NCBI RefSeq assembly: GCF_000143415.4
Contig: NW_003314267.1
Location: forward strand, 3,721,363-3,785,362
Source of the DNA: Selaginella moellendorffii
Taxonomy: Eukaryota; Streptophyta; Lycopodiopsida; Selaginellales; Selaginellaceae
Direction: 5' to 3'
DNA length: 64,000 bases
The position numbers and the translations under genes were made by a program. The notes under the pieces are model-generated. The model ran no database searches and had not been told where the DNA came from. It saw only the letters and a list, made by a program, of their open reading frames with translations. Positions 19,220 to 30,059 of the stretch are shown here, in pieces. How positions within the stretch are numbered: the stretch's first letter is position 1; each line of letters starts with the position of its first letter.

Positions 19220-21348
19220 ATGGAGGCAGTGATAGTCGAGCCGCCGCAGGATGCGACTGTACATGCCGTGTGCTTGCCGGAACTGGGGAGAGTGCAGGAG
19301 CGAGTTGTGTTAATTTTCCATGTAGCTTATCCGAGCGTAATAGATATTCACCTCTATTCTGTGCATCTCCAACTTCTCAAGTTACGCCGATCTCGGCTCA
19401 TGGATCACATTCGAGCATCTCTGGAGCTGTCAACGTTCGGTACTCCACGAGCTCTGGAGCTCGCATTCACAAAGTAAGAGTATGTGCATTGTACTTTTTC
19501 CAAAACATCGGTGGTTCGTTTGCAGGATGAATGAAGAGCTGCGGGCTGTGGTAGGAACATCAGATTGCTGGGTATGTGGTGGTGATTACTGCTGTTGCTG
19601 TAAATGTTTGCTTTGGTTCTGGTTATAGGATTGGTGTGCGCAAAACAGGTCCTTGGTGGTGGTGCTTGGAGACGCGCATGTGTATGTGTTTGGCGAGGCC
19701 TTTGCGTCGGTGATGCTGTGCCGAAATGGGAAGGACGAGATGCTGACCCGTCCAAGTTCTCTCTACCGTCTCAAAAATGCTAGCCCCCCGCAAAGTAGCA
19801 GTGAACCTTTTTATTACCACAAGGTACTCACTCTTTTGTTGAAATTTGTTATTCTGGAAGCTTGGTGGACGCAGGAGCGGGTGACTACAGCAGACACCTA
19901 TCTTCTCGTTGCATCGGCGCACCTGGGTTGTCACATGGATGGCGATTATACTAGCGTTTTCACCACTCGGATTGACGCAATGGTGAGTATTTTATACTTT
20001 TGATCCTCAAACGAGCTTGTAATGTGCGAACTAGTACAGGGCCTCGAGGAAGCTTGCCGCCAGATTGCTGCAGGGACCGATGAATGCAGGACGTTCGCAC
20101 TAGTTCCTGTTGGAGAGCTGCTGCGACAGAAAGTGGCCAATGGAGAGGAAGACCCAATCGATTTGAATCCCGAGCCTGTGGACGAATCTGAATCTGAATC
20201 TGAATCTGAATCTGAAGATGAAGATGAGTTCGAAGACGAAACAGCGATGATAGAGTTATATGATGTTACACCCTGTGGTTTCCGCCCCCTAGGTACGTAC
20301 AGGACATCAATTATAGCTATATGACCATATTACTGCTTTCAGTCAATGGGAACGCTCAAGTACCCGAACCCTTTATCTGTTGCAATCCCGGACCTCCTAG
20401 GGACCCCTGCATAAAGGTGATGGACCTCAAGGTAATAATACTTCAAATTTCCCTCTTGTGGTTTTTTTTTCCAGAGTTCTTGGTTTGAGATTTAGTGGCT
20501 TTTGATCAGGAAAAGGACCTCAAGCTTGTTTGTAAAGTCGGCTCTTGCAAGTTTGTGATTAAAAGCGGGGACATAAAAGAGTGGTTTGTGGACGGAAGGA
20601 AGGACGCAATTGTAGTTCCTGTTGGAGGTCAGATACACAGAGGTAACGCAAAGGGGTATTTGGCATTTTGACATGAGCTTTTGTCTTTTCTTTTCTCTTC
20701 AGAAATAGGTTTTGCCACTGGGTCGAGCTTTACTGGCTTGGATATCATGTAAGTGTCTTTCCTTATTTCGTTTTCCACCTTTTAACTGACTCGTTTCTCA
20801 GCCCTTCAGGAGGACTGCCAGCACCTAAAATCATTATTACTAGAGGCCCAAAATACTTCAAAGACATGGAGACGGAAGCTGCCAAGCAACTTGGTCTCAC
20901 TTATGAGTATGTCGGAGTGTGTAGCAAATTTGATACATTGTGCTTTTGCTACTACAGGAACGCTATAACATTTGCTCGCAAGAAAGGCGTGAAGCACATA
21001 GCGCTCCCAGCTATCTCGTGCGGATGTGGCGGGTTTGTTGCTCACACTTTACCTCTTGTATACTGAGTTCGCATTGTGTTTCAGGGTTCCTCTGGATAAA
21101 GCGGCACGGATTGCTGTGGAAAGCGTACAAAAGGCACTCAAAAGTGCTAAAGCGTCCATTGAGGTAAGCTGCCCTGGATTAGACATGCCTTTGTTATTCA
21201 GTGTTCGAAATTGTAGGTTCACTTTGTCATAAAGGACGAACCCGCCTGGAGAGTGTGGGTAGCTGCAACAGACCTCCTTGCATTTTGGAATTATGATCGC
21301 TACCTATCTTATCGGTGCAACAGACCTCCCTATCCAGTCCGTGAATGA
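19220..21348 (+). CDS. Macro-domain protein with a PP2C-like N-terminal region
   Basis: Twelve exons (19220-19473, 19526-19571, 19629-19823, 19875-19982, 20040-20292, 20343-20431, 20510-20642, 20703-20748, 20802-20906, 20958-21032, 21085-21163, 21217-21348) join in phase into 504 residues. From about residue 325 to 480 it has a macro domain: DAIVVPVGG, then GFATGSSFTG, KGVKHIALPAISCGCGGVP, DKAARIAVESV, and FVIKDE. These are the ADP-ribose-binding elements of the fold. The N-terminal 230 residues have weak PP2C-like features (LVVVLGDAHVYVFG...VMLCRNGK, TYLLVASAHL, LEEACRQI), but I see no metal-binding Asp-Gly-His-Gly, so any phosphatase activity is doubtful. A Ser/Glu/Asp-rich linker joins the halves. 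It is divergent from PARG, suggesting a role in reading or erasing ADP-ribosylation. Confidence 0.85.
20188..20217 (+). repeat. Hexanucleotide GAATCT repeat in a coding exon
   Basis: About five tandem GAATCT units encode alternating Glu-Ser in the acidic linker of the macro-domain protein, followed by a Glu/Asp-rich run. The unit length keeps frame, so expansions or contractions would only change linker length. Confidence 0.6.
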
Positions 21349-21369
21349 GAAGTAGAATAGTTACACCTG

Positions 21370-22195
21370 GTTTGTTTTGGCTTAAATTGGATTTAATAGA
21401 TAAACTAGTCCAGTAAACTTTGCGCGTGATGATCTCCGGGCTGGGCTCCCGCGACGCGCAGCGCATCTTCTTGTCCGTGGATCTCAAGGGGCCGAGGCCG
21501 TGATGGCGGCGATGATCGAGTCATGCTGCGACGCCGCCGGGATCGCGAGCGCCCGCGCGACGGCAGCGCGAGAAGAGCTGGAGGCCAGGTTGAAGGAGAG
21601 GGACGAGGCCAACATCAGAAATTTTCGGTGATCTCTCGCGGTGCTTGCAACCACAGGAGAGTGATGGGGGGCTGAAGGTGGCGAGGGAGATCTCTCACCA
21701 TTCCTACCTCAAGAAGAGGCAAGACAAGAAGCTGGAGGAGCTCAAGGACACACTCATCGACGAGGAGTTGCTGTTCGCGGGAGGTGTTTGATCTGGCCGA
21801 AGATGAAGGACACGAACGACAATCAGGTACCAGATTCTAGAGGCCTACAACGATGAAATCTCCAGAGTCAAGCAGGAGAGGCGGCTCTGGAGCGATACAA
21901 GGACCCGGATCCTGAGGACAAGGCTTGGGAGGACTACCAGAGCGGGAAAGCCAAGCTGAAGTTCGGTGCCACGGACAAGAAGAAGGCGGACGAGTACGAG
22001 TTTGTGAAGTCCAGTTTGTGCAAGCTGATTTCATGTCCAGCGAGAACCAGCCCATGGATGAGAAGGAGAGCAGGAAAGCTGGCACAACTGAAGCACAAGC
22101 ACATTCTCGAAGAGAAAGAAGCTGTCAATCTATCCATACACTGGAGGCTATAGAGCAGTACCAGGTTCTTCTGATAGTGGGAGAAATGGGATCTG
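21370..22195 (+). pseudogene. DEAH-box splicing helicase (PRP2/DHX16-type) pseudogene, N-terminal part
   Basis: Several frames in order match the N-terminal half of the PRP2/DHX16 family. They are SHHSYLKKRQDKKLEELKDT, then LERYKDPDPEDKAWEDYQ and GKAKLKFGATDKKKADEYEF, then LEAIEQYQVLLIVGEMGS. The last breaks off where the Walker A lysine should be. Frameshifts and stops separate the blocks, yet no introns interrupt them, which hints at a retrocopy. The first 210 bp or so, including non-coding flank, recur at 55165-55350, where a different part of the same gene follows. Confidence 0.75.
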
Positions 22196-22282
22196 CTAAT
22201 ACAGAGAACAAGGAACCAAACATTAAAGAATATTCTGTTAAGATTTTAGTGGCAATATTTTTATTAAATAAATATGTTAAAC

Positions 22283-22456
22283 TGTGAGTGCCTGGAATAT
22301 GGAAAGGGAATACAGAAATGTGCATATCAATTAGCCCAAAAACCCTAGTTTATATACAGGAGCGAGTGGTCCGGATTGAAACCAATTCGACGGCTACCAA
22401 AATCCACTACGCTAATATTAGTATACGGCATCGTAGCTGTACACTTGGCCCTCACA
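22283..22456 (-). repeat. 3' LTR of Ty3/gypsy copy A
   Basis: 174-bp LTR with TG...CA ends. It is identical to the 5' LTR at 27023-27196 except at three substitutions. It contains AAACCCTAG and a TATATA run in the probable promoter area. Confidence 0.93.
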
Positions 22457-22474
22457 TCACCCCCTCCTCTCGGA
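22457..22474 (-). other. Polypurine tract of copy A
   Basis: On the minus strand a purine-rich run (GAGAGGAGGGGGTGA) lies directly against the 3' LTR, the position of the plus-strand primer in LTR elements. The same tract precedes the LTR of copy B at about 47659-47673. Confidence 0.7.
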
Positions 22475-22488
22475 ATAATGGAAGGCCG

Positions 22489-25400
22489 TCAGGGTTCTCT
22501 TGTAGATGGGCCGGGATCTGGAGGAACGTTAGGAGGAGGCATCGGCAGATCTGTAGACGGTATTAACTGCTCCTGATCCCTTTGTATGAAGTGTTTTAAC
22601 CGCTGCACATGCACAATCTCCGGAGGATTGGCCTGCTGAACGTCATGCCGAACCTCATAAACTTGCGGTCCAACTTGCCACAACACCCGATACGGTCCTT
22701 TCCACTGCGCAAGGAGACAAACCACGTACCGTAAGATGGGGAAAACGGACTAACACCAAATCATCCACTTTGTACTCCGCAGGTGGACGATGATGGGAGT
22801 TGTAGCGCCGTTGTTGTCCCACTTGTATGCGGCCTAAGTGTTCGGCAGACTCTGCTCTGACAAGTGGAAGAATGCTTGTCAAATACTGATCCCATGACCT
22901 AGCATCAGGAGCTCGTGGCAATCGCGAAGGTAAACCTAGCTCTGTTGGTAATATTGGATCATGACCATATAGAAGTTTATATGGTGAAGCACCAACAGAA
23001 CTTTGCACCCCTGTGACATAGGCATACCGAAGAGATGGCAAATAACCATCCCAATCCGAATGCTGAAAGTTCACATACTTCGCAATCATCCCTTTGAATG
23101 TCCGAACGAGCCGTTCCACCAGATCGTCTGATTGTGGATGATAAGCACTCGTAAAAGTGTGGCGTATCCCCAACCGAGATGTCAAAACATGAAATACCTC
23201 AGCCATAAATGCAGGACCATTATCCGAAAGAATCCGCTCTGGACAAGAATGCTGGAACACCACTCGATTGAGGAGGAAGTATCCAACAGCAGTTGCAGAG
23301 GCGCTAGCAAGAGCACCAACTTCCACCCAACGAGTCAAGTAGTCAGAAGCAATAATAACATACTCATTGCCAGCAGTCGATCGTGGAAAAGGTCCCATAA
23401 GATCAAATGCCACCAACTCAAACGGACGGGAAACTGCAATTGACTCCAACCGTCCTTCCGCAGCACAAGGGGGAGTATTACGAGCTTGGCACCAAACGCA
23501 GCTACGCACATACCGGATAATATCACGTCGCATCTCCGGCCAATAGAAAGACCTGCGCAGCTTCTCGGTGACACGGTGTCCCATATGCCCACCTAGAATA
23601 GGAGAATCATGGTAGGCATGGAGAAACCGCGGAATAAACACCGAAGGCACCACCAACCGTAAATGATCATCAGGATCCGTCCCCACAAAATAAAGAAGGC
23701 CATCTTCAAGGCGATATTGAGAATGTAAATGCCGGAAAGGCAAGTCATCAGCAAGTGATGCAGGATTCTCAAACCCATCTCGAAGCCTTCGAATCCACGG
23801 CTCAATCTTTTGAGCCTCGCGAACCTCATCAAGAGAAGGTAGATCTTGCTCTGCGCCCTGTGGACACTGAACGTCAAGGACAGCAACCGCCGACGGCACA
23901 GAATCCTCATCTAGAAAATCCACAGACGCTGGAACAACAGGTTCGTCAGAACATGAGAAGTGAGTGGAGAAGGAAGAGGAGCTCGAGAAAGGGCATCAGC
24001 ATCAGCCATAGAACTCCCTAGGCGATGAACAACATCGAAATCATATATCTGAAGCTTCAAAGCCCATCGAGCCGTACGACCAACCAAGTAATGTCCGAGA
24101 ACCATGTAGATATGCATGAAGTTTCTCGAAACCCCAGACTGCTGCTAAACACTCCTTCTCCGTCGTGGAGTAGTTCATCTCCGCTGGTTGTAATGTACGG
24201 CTTATATATGCAATGGGATGGCGCTGACCAAGCACACTCGAGCTCTCTTGCATCAACACACCTCCAAGACCAATGTCAGAAGCATCCAGGCGCAAAATAA
24301 AAGGTCGAGTGTAGTCAGGATATGCCAAAACCGGAGGAGTCATCAATAGCTCTTTGAGATCCACGAACGCCCGCTCACAATCCGAAGACCAGATGAAAGA
24401 TGACGTTGATGACTTCAGCAACGCTCACAATGGTGTAGTGCGATCGGAAAGATGATCCACAAAACGACCGAGATACTGCACCTTACCCAAAAAACGCTGC
24501 ACATCATTCACACATTTCGGAGTAGGGAACTTTAGAACAGCCACAAGTTTGTCAGGATCAACTTGCAAACCCTCACGAGAAATACGGTACCCAAGATAAG
24601 TTGTGTCCTTGGACCCAAACACGCACTTTGACCGCTTCAGCTTTAAACCAACATCACGTAGCCGATCCAACACTTTACAAACATCACGAACGTGCTCCTC
24701 CCACGTCCCCTCCGAGTGGATCAAGACATCATCAATGAAGTCAGCAGTCACTTCCGGCATATCGCAAAGAACCTCGTCCATCATCCGCTGGAAAGTTGCG
24801 GGAGCATTGTTCAAACCAAACGGCATCACCAAGAACTCGTACAAACCAAATGGTGTACGAAAAGCAGTCTTAGGAATATCTTCTTCAGCCATCGGTACTT
24901 GCCAATACCCAGAAGCAAGATCTAGCTTGGTGAACCAACGACTTCGCCCCAGACGATCTAAGAGATCAGCAGTGTGAGGAAGAGGATACACATCTGGGAT
25001 CGTCACTTCGTTTAACGGGCAATAGTCAATGCAGAAACGAATACTCCCATCAGGCTTCATCACAAGATGAGGTTCACATGCCCAAGGACTCCGTGACTTC
25101 CGAATAACACCCTTCTCCAGCATTTCCTTGACGTTGGCTCGTAAAATCTTGATCTCCTTAGGTGACCGATGACGAACAGGAACCTTGATTGGACGAGTAT
25201 CCCCGGTTGGAATCGGATGACGTGTGGCAATCTTGGCCCCAGACGATAGGTCAAATTCAAAGAGATCAGAATACTTTTTCATGAGCCGGTCAACTGCTGC
25301 AACACAAAGATCGTCGGAGGGATCGGAAAAGGGAAAAGCAGAACAAGATGGAAACACAGAAGGAAAGAGTGGGGGAACAAAAGTAATGGAAGCAGAGGTA

Positions 25401-26029
25401 GAAGTAGAGGGACAAAGAGGTATGGAAGTGAGAGGAATGGATGAAACATAAGGAAATATGAGACAAGGGGGAGAAGCCTCAAAGTCACACTTGGCATGAT
25501 TGCGCTGCAACCAATCCATACCAAGAATGAGGTCAAAAGCTTGACTCGGCACCACCCGCAACGACTGCAACTCAAGCTCAAGATCGCCCACACGCACAAA
25601 CAGGTCCACCTCATCCCGTGCACATGCATGTGTACGGCCGTTGCCATAAAGAATGAAAACTGGTTCCGCCGCACGACGCAAGTGTAGACGACAATGTGTG
25701 GTAACAGGTCGAGCAATAGAAGATAAACTCGAACCTGTATCAACCAACACGGAGAGAATAATAGGAGACCTCTTGTTATAAAAACGAGCTTGGAAAGTAA
25801 ACACGGGATGAACCGGTGCCGAGTGAACCCCTTGATGATACTCCTGAAAGAAAGATGGAGGGGTCACTGATTTATTCGCGCAAGGTCCCTCCATTACTCG
25901 CGCGACTCCTCGTTTCCCGGATGCATCTTGGTGTCCAGACCTTCCACTGCAGCAGCACCCACGGGACGTTGCTGACGCCAAGGTCTCCACCCAGGAAATG
26001 GAGGTCGCCAATCCGGAAAACGACGGCAA
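22489..26029 (-). pseudogene. pol polyprotein of copy A (protease, RT, RNase H, integrase), disrupted
   Basis: On the minus strand: protease with VDTGSSLSS (about 25730), then reverse transcriptase with [40 protein letters not shown] and the catalytic box FIDDVL, where YxDD is usual. A TGA at 24425-24427 interrupts the frame, which continues into RNase H (LRLDASDIGLGGVL, YSTTEKECLAAVW). A frameshift near 24100 follows, then integrase (22655-23923) with an HHCC-type zinc region, GPFPRS, SDNGPAF and an ERL glutamate. A last frameshift near 22720 precedes a C-terminal segment with YEVRHDVQQ and HVQRLKHF. The product is required for reverse transcription and insertion. The breaks make this copy defective. 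Confidence 0.88.
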
Positions 26030-26810
26030 CGCCGATAAGTATGACCAACTTCATCACACGCCCAGCAGCGAACATCACGGCCACGACCACGTCCTCGCGC
26101 TTGTCCTTGGACTCGAGCAGCAGCAGCATCAACCTCCATTGGAATAGGACCATCACCCATAGGAAGGGGAGCGGAAGTGGAAGAGGCGACGTCTCATAAC
26201 GTTGTGCCAAGCGAAGAGTATCGTCAAGGGTGGCAGGAACAAGTGCATGCACAAGTCCGACAAGATCTTGACGAAGTGCTGGCCACAACATTCCTAGCTT
26301 GATCCGCTCCGACATATTTGGCTCCGCATGAAGCAAAAGACTTCGGAAACAAACGCCAAATTGCATCACCGACTCAGATGGCCCTTGGCGAAGACGATGC
26401 AATTGTTGGAAAGCATCATCACAATCATCAGCATGGCCGAAGGCGCGTTTGAAGACGTCCGGGAGAACACTCCAATCCCCACGAGTGGCTGTGCTCAAAC
26501 CATTGTACCACTGCAACGCCGTCCCTTGGAGACACGTGGGAAACTCACGCAAACGTCGAGCATCATCCCAAGAATGATATGTGGCAATCACCGTGAAGTG
26601 ATCGAACCAATGGTACACATCATCCCCAGGATTCCCGCGAAAGAACTCCGGCCGAACGCGAGGATTAACACCAAGAGCAGGAGGAGTTGTACCACGTGCC
26701 ATGAACGCCGCCATCAACTGAGTTTGGTTGTTCAATTGCAAGCGCATAGCATCAAGCAATTGTACCAACTGCTGCTCTAGAGTCAAAGGAGGAGATTGCA
26801 AATCTGCCAT
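25894..26810 (-). pseudogene. gag of copy A, frameshifted
   Basis: Starts at ATG 26810 (MADLQSPPLTLEQQ). The capsid-like region includes FFRGNPGDDVYHWFDHF and LREFPTCLQGTALQWYNGL, typical of Ty3/gypsy gag. A small deletion near 26160 shifts frame relative to the older copy B, and the remainder runs in the next frame. That part has a zinc knuckle CWACDEVGHTYRRC (CX2CX4HX4C) in an Arg/Gly-rich context and ends at 25894. The pol frame overlaps this end, so pol was probably expressed by frameshifting. Confidence 0.85.
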
Positions 26811-27022
26811 GAAGATGAGCGAAAAAGAAAGAGCAAAAGAAGAGAGATGACAAAAAGCTAGAAGGAAATGGTAGATCTAGACAACGCAAAAAGCTAGATC
26901 TAAACCAAAAGAAAGGAAATGGAAAAAGCTAGATCTAGACGATGCAAAAGCTAGATCTAAACCAAAATCCCAAATCCAAGCACTCCTCAGGGACAATCAA
27001 AGTTGCCCCTCACCTCCACCAA

Positions 27023-27196
27023 TGTGAGTGCCTGGAATATGGAAAGGGAATACAGAAATGTGCATATCAATTAGCCCAAAAACCCTAGCTTATATACAGA
27101 AGCGAGTGGTCCGGATTGAAACCAATCCGACGGCTACCAAAATCCACTACGCTAATATTAGTATACGGCATCGTAGCTGTACACTTGGCCCTCACA
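27023..27196 (-). repeat. 5' LTR of Ty3/gypsy copy A
   Basis: 174 bp, partner of the LTR at 22283-22456 with three mismatches. The sequence immediately inside (TTGGTGGAGGTGAGG on the minus strand) should be the primer binding site, but it does not resemble the initiator-Met tRNA site and I cannot assign the tRNA. Confidence 0.93.
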
Positions 27197-27386
27197 AAAC
27201 CAAATTAATAATTTTAATAATATTTAGATTTGTGTAAGCTACCAGTATATAATCTTAGTAGCAATAGTTGCTATTTAATAGAGGCTTTGCCTTATCAATT
27301 CGAAATTATTATTTTAAAATTTAATAATTAGTATTTATACTAATTATTTAAGTAAGCATCTTCTAATTTATAATGTATTTTTATAT

Positions 27387-27530
27387 TGTGAGGTCCAAAT
27401 GTATTGCTAAAATGCCATATACTAATATTAGCAGAGTGGGATTGACTTACTCAAGTATATAAATTAGGATTTTTGGGCTAATTGAGATGCATATTTCTTG
27501 TATTCTCTTTTTATATTCTACACAATTACA
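27387..27530 (+). repeat. 5' LTR of copy B
   Basis: Begins TGTGAGGTCCAAATG and keeps the ACTAATATTAGC and TTTTTGGGCTAATTGA blocks of the copy A LTR, but it is shortened to about 144 bp and carries many transitions. The next bases TTGGTAGAGTTGAAAGGC match the primer-site region of copy A. Confidence 0.8.
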
Positions 27531-27759
27531 TTGGTAGAGTTGAAAGGCAATTTTAATTGTCCCTTAGGAGTGCTTAGATTTGGGATTTTTGGTTTAGATT
27601 TAACTTTTATAATGTCTAGATCTCCCTTTTCTTATAGTTTTTTCCATTTTTTTTTTTTTTTGCTTTTTGTTTAAATTTAAATTTTGCATTATCTATATTT
27701 CCTTTATTTATTTTTATCTTTTTCTATTTCTTTTCTTTTGCTCTTTCCTTTTTATTCAT

Positions 27760-28500
27760 CTTCAATTGAATAACCAAACTTAGTTGATGGTGATATTCAC
27801 AGCACGTGGTACAACTCTTCCTACTCTTGCTATCAATCTTCACGTTCGGTTGGAGTTCTTATATGGAAATCTTAGGGATGATGTGTACTACTAGTTCAAT
27901 CACTTCACGGTGATTGCTATATATCATTCTTGGGATGATACTCAATATTTGTATGAGTTTTTCACATGTCTTTAAGGGATGGTGTTATAGTGGTACAATG
28001 GTTTAAGTGCAACCACTCGTAAGGATTAGAGTATTCTCTTAGACATCTTCAAATACACATTTAGACATGTTTACGATTGTGATGATGCCTTTCAATAATT
28101 ATATCATCTTCATCAAGGGCCATTTGAGTTGGTGATGCAATTTGGCGTTCGTTTTCTAAGTCTTTTGCTTAGAGTGGATCAAGCTAGGAATGTTGTGGCC
28201 AACACTTCATCAAGATTTTGTAGAACTTATGCATACATTTGCTCTAGCCACCCTTAATGAAGTCTTTTGTTTAGCACAATATTATAAGACGTCGCATCTT
28301 TTACTTCTTGCTACACATCCTTCAGCTCCACTTCCTGTGGGAGATGGTACTATTCCAATAGAGATTGATGCTATTGCTACCCGAGTTCAAGGACAAGGGC
28401 AAGGACGGGGTCATGGCCGTGATGTCCATTGTTGGGCATGTGATAAAGTTCGTCACACTTATCAGTGTTGTTAGTGTTTTCTGGATTTGTGACTTCCATT
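27760..28500 (+). pseudogene. gag remnant of copy B
   Basis: Aligns by eye with copy A gag: a WYNGL-like region with the Gln codon mutated, LWPTLHQDFVELMHTF, LPVGDGTIPIEID, and a zinc knuckle CWACDKVRHTYQCC followed by a stop. Multiple in-frame stops make it non-coding. Confidence 0.75.
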
Positions 28501-28506
28501 TCTTGG

Positions 28507-30000
28507 TGTAAGGAACTGACTCCCCGAGGTGTCAAAGCTAAAGGATCCCTGAAGACACGACCAAAATGATAAAAAGTTCATCGGATGAGACCGAGTCCGA
28601 ACTTGAGTCCGAATACTAATACAGGTCGTGGGTGTAAGCTCCTAAATTTGGGCTTCTCGGGAGGTCACCCAACCCAGTACTATAGGACGCTTAACCCTAA
28701 ATATCCCAAGACCCTTAACCGATTGAAAAAGGGGGTGCACTCTTATTCATGGGCCCTTTCCCTTTATATTTGAACCCTATAGATTATTTCTCGAATTGTT
28801 CTCTTTGGTTGCTTACAATCCACCACATTTCCCTATAAGTTCACGCCCTCGTGAATGGAAGCTGAGAGCCGCAACTCTCCCGAGAGCCCCGCTCTCTTGA
28901 CACCCTACCCCTCGGGTCGAGCTTAGCAGGAGTAAACTAAACTAACCAGATGTCAATCAATATGTGGTGTGATTCCCCTATCCAACCAACAGAGTCGGAC
29001 CCAAGACCCCTCTGATACCAAATGTAAGCTCCTAAGTTTGGGCTTCCCAGAAAGTCACCCAGCCCAGTACGATTTAAACCCAAGGACACTTAACTCTAAA
29101 TATCCTAAGACCCTTAACTGATTGGAAAAGGGGGTGCACTCTTATTCATGGGCCCTTTCCTTCTATATTTGAACCTTATGGATTGTCTCTCGAGTCGTTC
29201 TCTTTGGTTGCTTACAGTGGGGTGAAAGCCCAAAGTGTGTGTCTCCCACGAGGGGGGGGGGGGGGGCTGCAGGGGGTTCCAAAAGTATAATAGGGATAGT
29301 GAGGTCTAGGAATTAATCTTGAAGGAACTGTCCAATGGTGCTTCCAAACTAACTTAAGGTTGAGATTGGGGCTGAGGGGCCTTGGGTGGGAGTGAGCATG
29401 GACTTGGGTGGTGCTAAAGGGGCCACCCAAAGAAGTGCTCAAGAGCAACTCCCACTCCCGGAAGGGAAACAGATTGCAGTGCTCCGGGCTCATGTGGAGT
29501 GGTGCCCCACTTGAGTACCTTGCAGCTCATTGGTCCTTGCCCTTCCTAGGGGCTTAGGCCTTCCCTTCGGGATGGAAGTGGAGGGGTAGAGGTACCCATA
29601 CTGGGCCATTAGCCACGGTATTTCACCTCAGTGTCCCGAAGCAAGTGTTGCGTCCAAGGCTTGGGATTTATAGGGTCCCATGATCAAGTCTTGTTGTGCT
29701 AAGGGATGTTAGGAACCTGGAGGCTTGGATTGCTTGGCTGCTTGTGCTTGCAGGGAGTGTAGCCGAACCTTAAGTCCAGTCTAACTTGAGGAGGGGGATT
29801 GGGAGAGATTTGGGAATCCATGGATGGATGGCTAATGCTCTGTTGCTTGTGCAGTGAGTAGCTGAAACCAAGTAGGACCAAGTGGTAGCTGGTACAATAG
29901 GCGGGAACTTTGGTGAGGGAACTTAGCTAAAGCCAAAGTAGTGTCGGTCGGATAAATGAGGTAAGGTGGCAAACTAAAAAGGAAAAATTTGTGGCATACA
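28507..30000. mobile_element. 1.5-kb insertion in copy B (element i), termini TGTA...TACA
   Basis: Relative to copy A, foreign DNA starts after TTCTTGG and ends before GTGGAGACC. Its ends read TGTAAGG and GGCATACA, and the flanks TCTTGG and CCTAGG look like a mutated 5-6 bp target duplication. It has no coding capacity. An internal block (GTGAAAGCCCAAAGTGTG, then CTCCC and CCAAAAGTATA) is shared with the insertion at 31632-33332, so the two are related non-autonomous elements. It contains a TRIM at 28633-29216. Confidence 0.65.
28633..29216 (-). mobile_element. TRIM (miniature LTR retrotransposon)
   Basis: Two direct repeats of about 185 and 194 bp (28633-28817, 29023-29216) begin TGTAAGC and end GCTTACA, enclosing only about 205 bp. 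A 5-bp duplication GTGGG flanks it (28628-28632, 29217-29221). Next to the second repeat, TCTGATACCA is the reverse complement of a tRNA-iMet primer site, which sets minus orientation. It has no coding capacity, as is usual for TRIMs. Confidence 0.85.
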
Positions 30001-30059
30001 CCTAGGTGGAGACCTTGGCATCAATAATGTCCTATTGGTACTGCTATAGTGGAAGGTCA

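Larger units (their letters stand above)
22283..27196 (-). mobile_element. Ty3/gypsy LTR retrotransposon, copy A
   Basis: 4914-bp element in minus orientation, bounded by 174-bp LTRs that begin TGTGAG and end CTCACA, flanked by a 4-bp duplication AAAC (22279-22282 and 27197-27200). Order on the minus strand is 5' LTR, gag, protease, reverse transcriptase, RNase H, integrase, 3' LTR, which is the Ty3/gypsy order. A purine-rich tract lies just inside the 3' LTR. The two LTRs differ at three positions, so the insertion is fairly recent. Coding frames carry several frameshifts and one nonsense codon, so it is not autonomous as it stands. Confidence 0.93.

Noticed and set aside
29252-29266. Poly-G runs here and at 51239-51254 as functional G-quadruplex elements
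   Set aside because: Simple homopolymers of 15-16 G in decayed DNA, more likely slippage or sequencing artefact; no supporting context.
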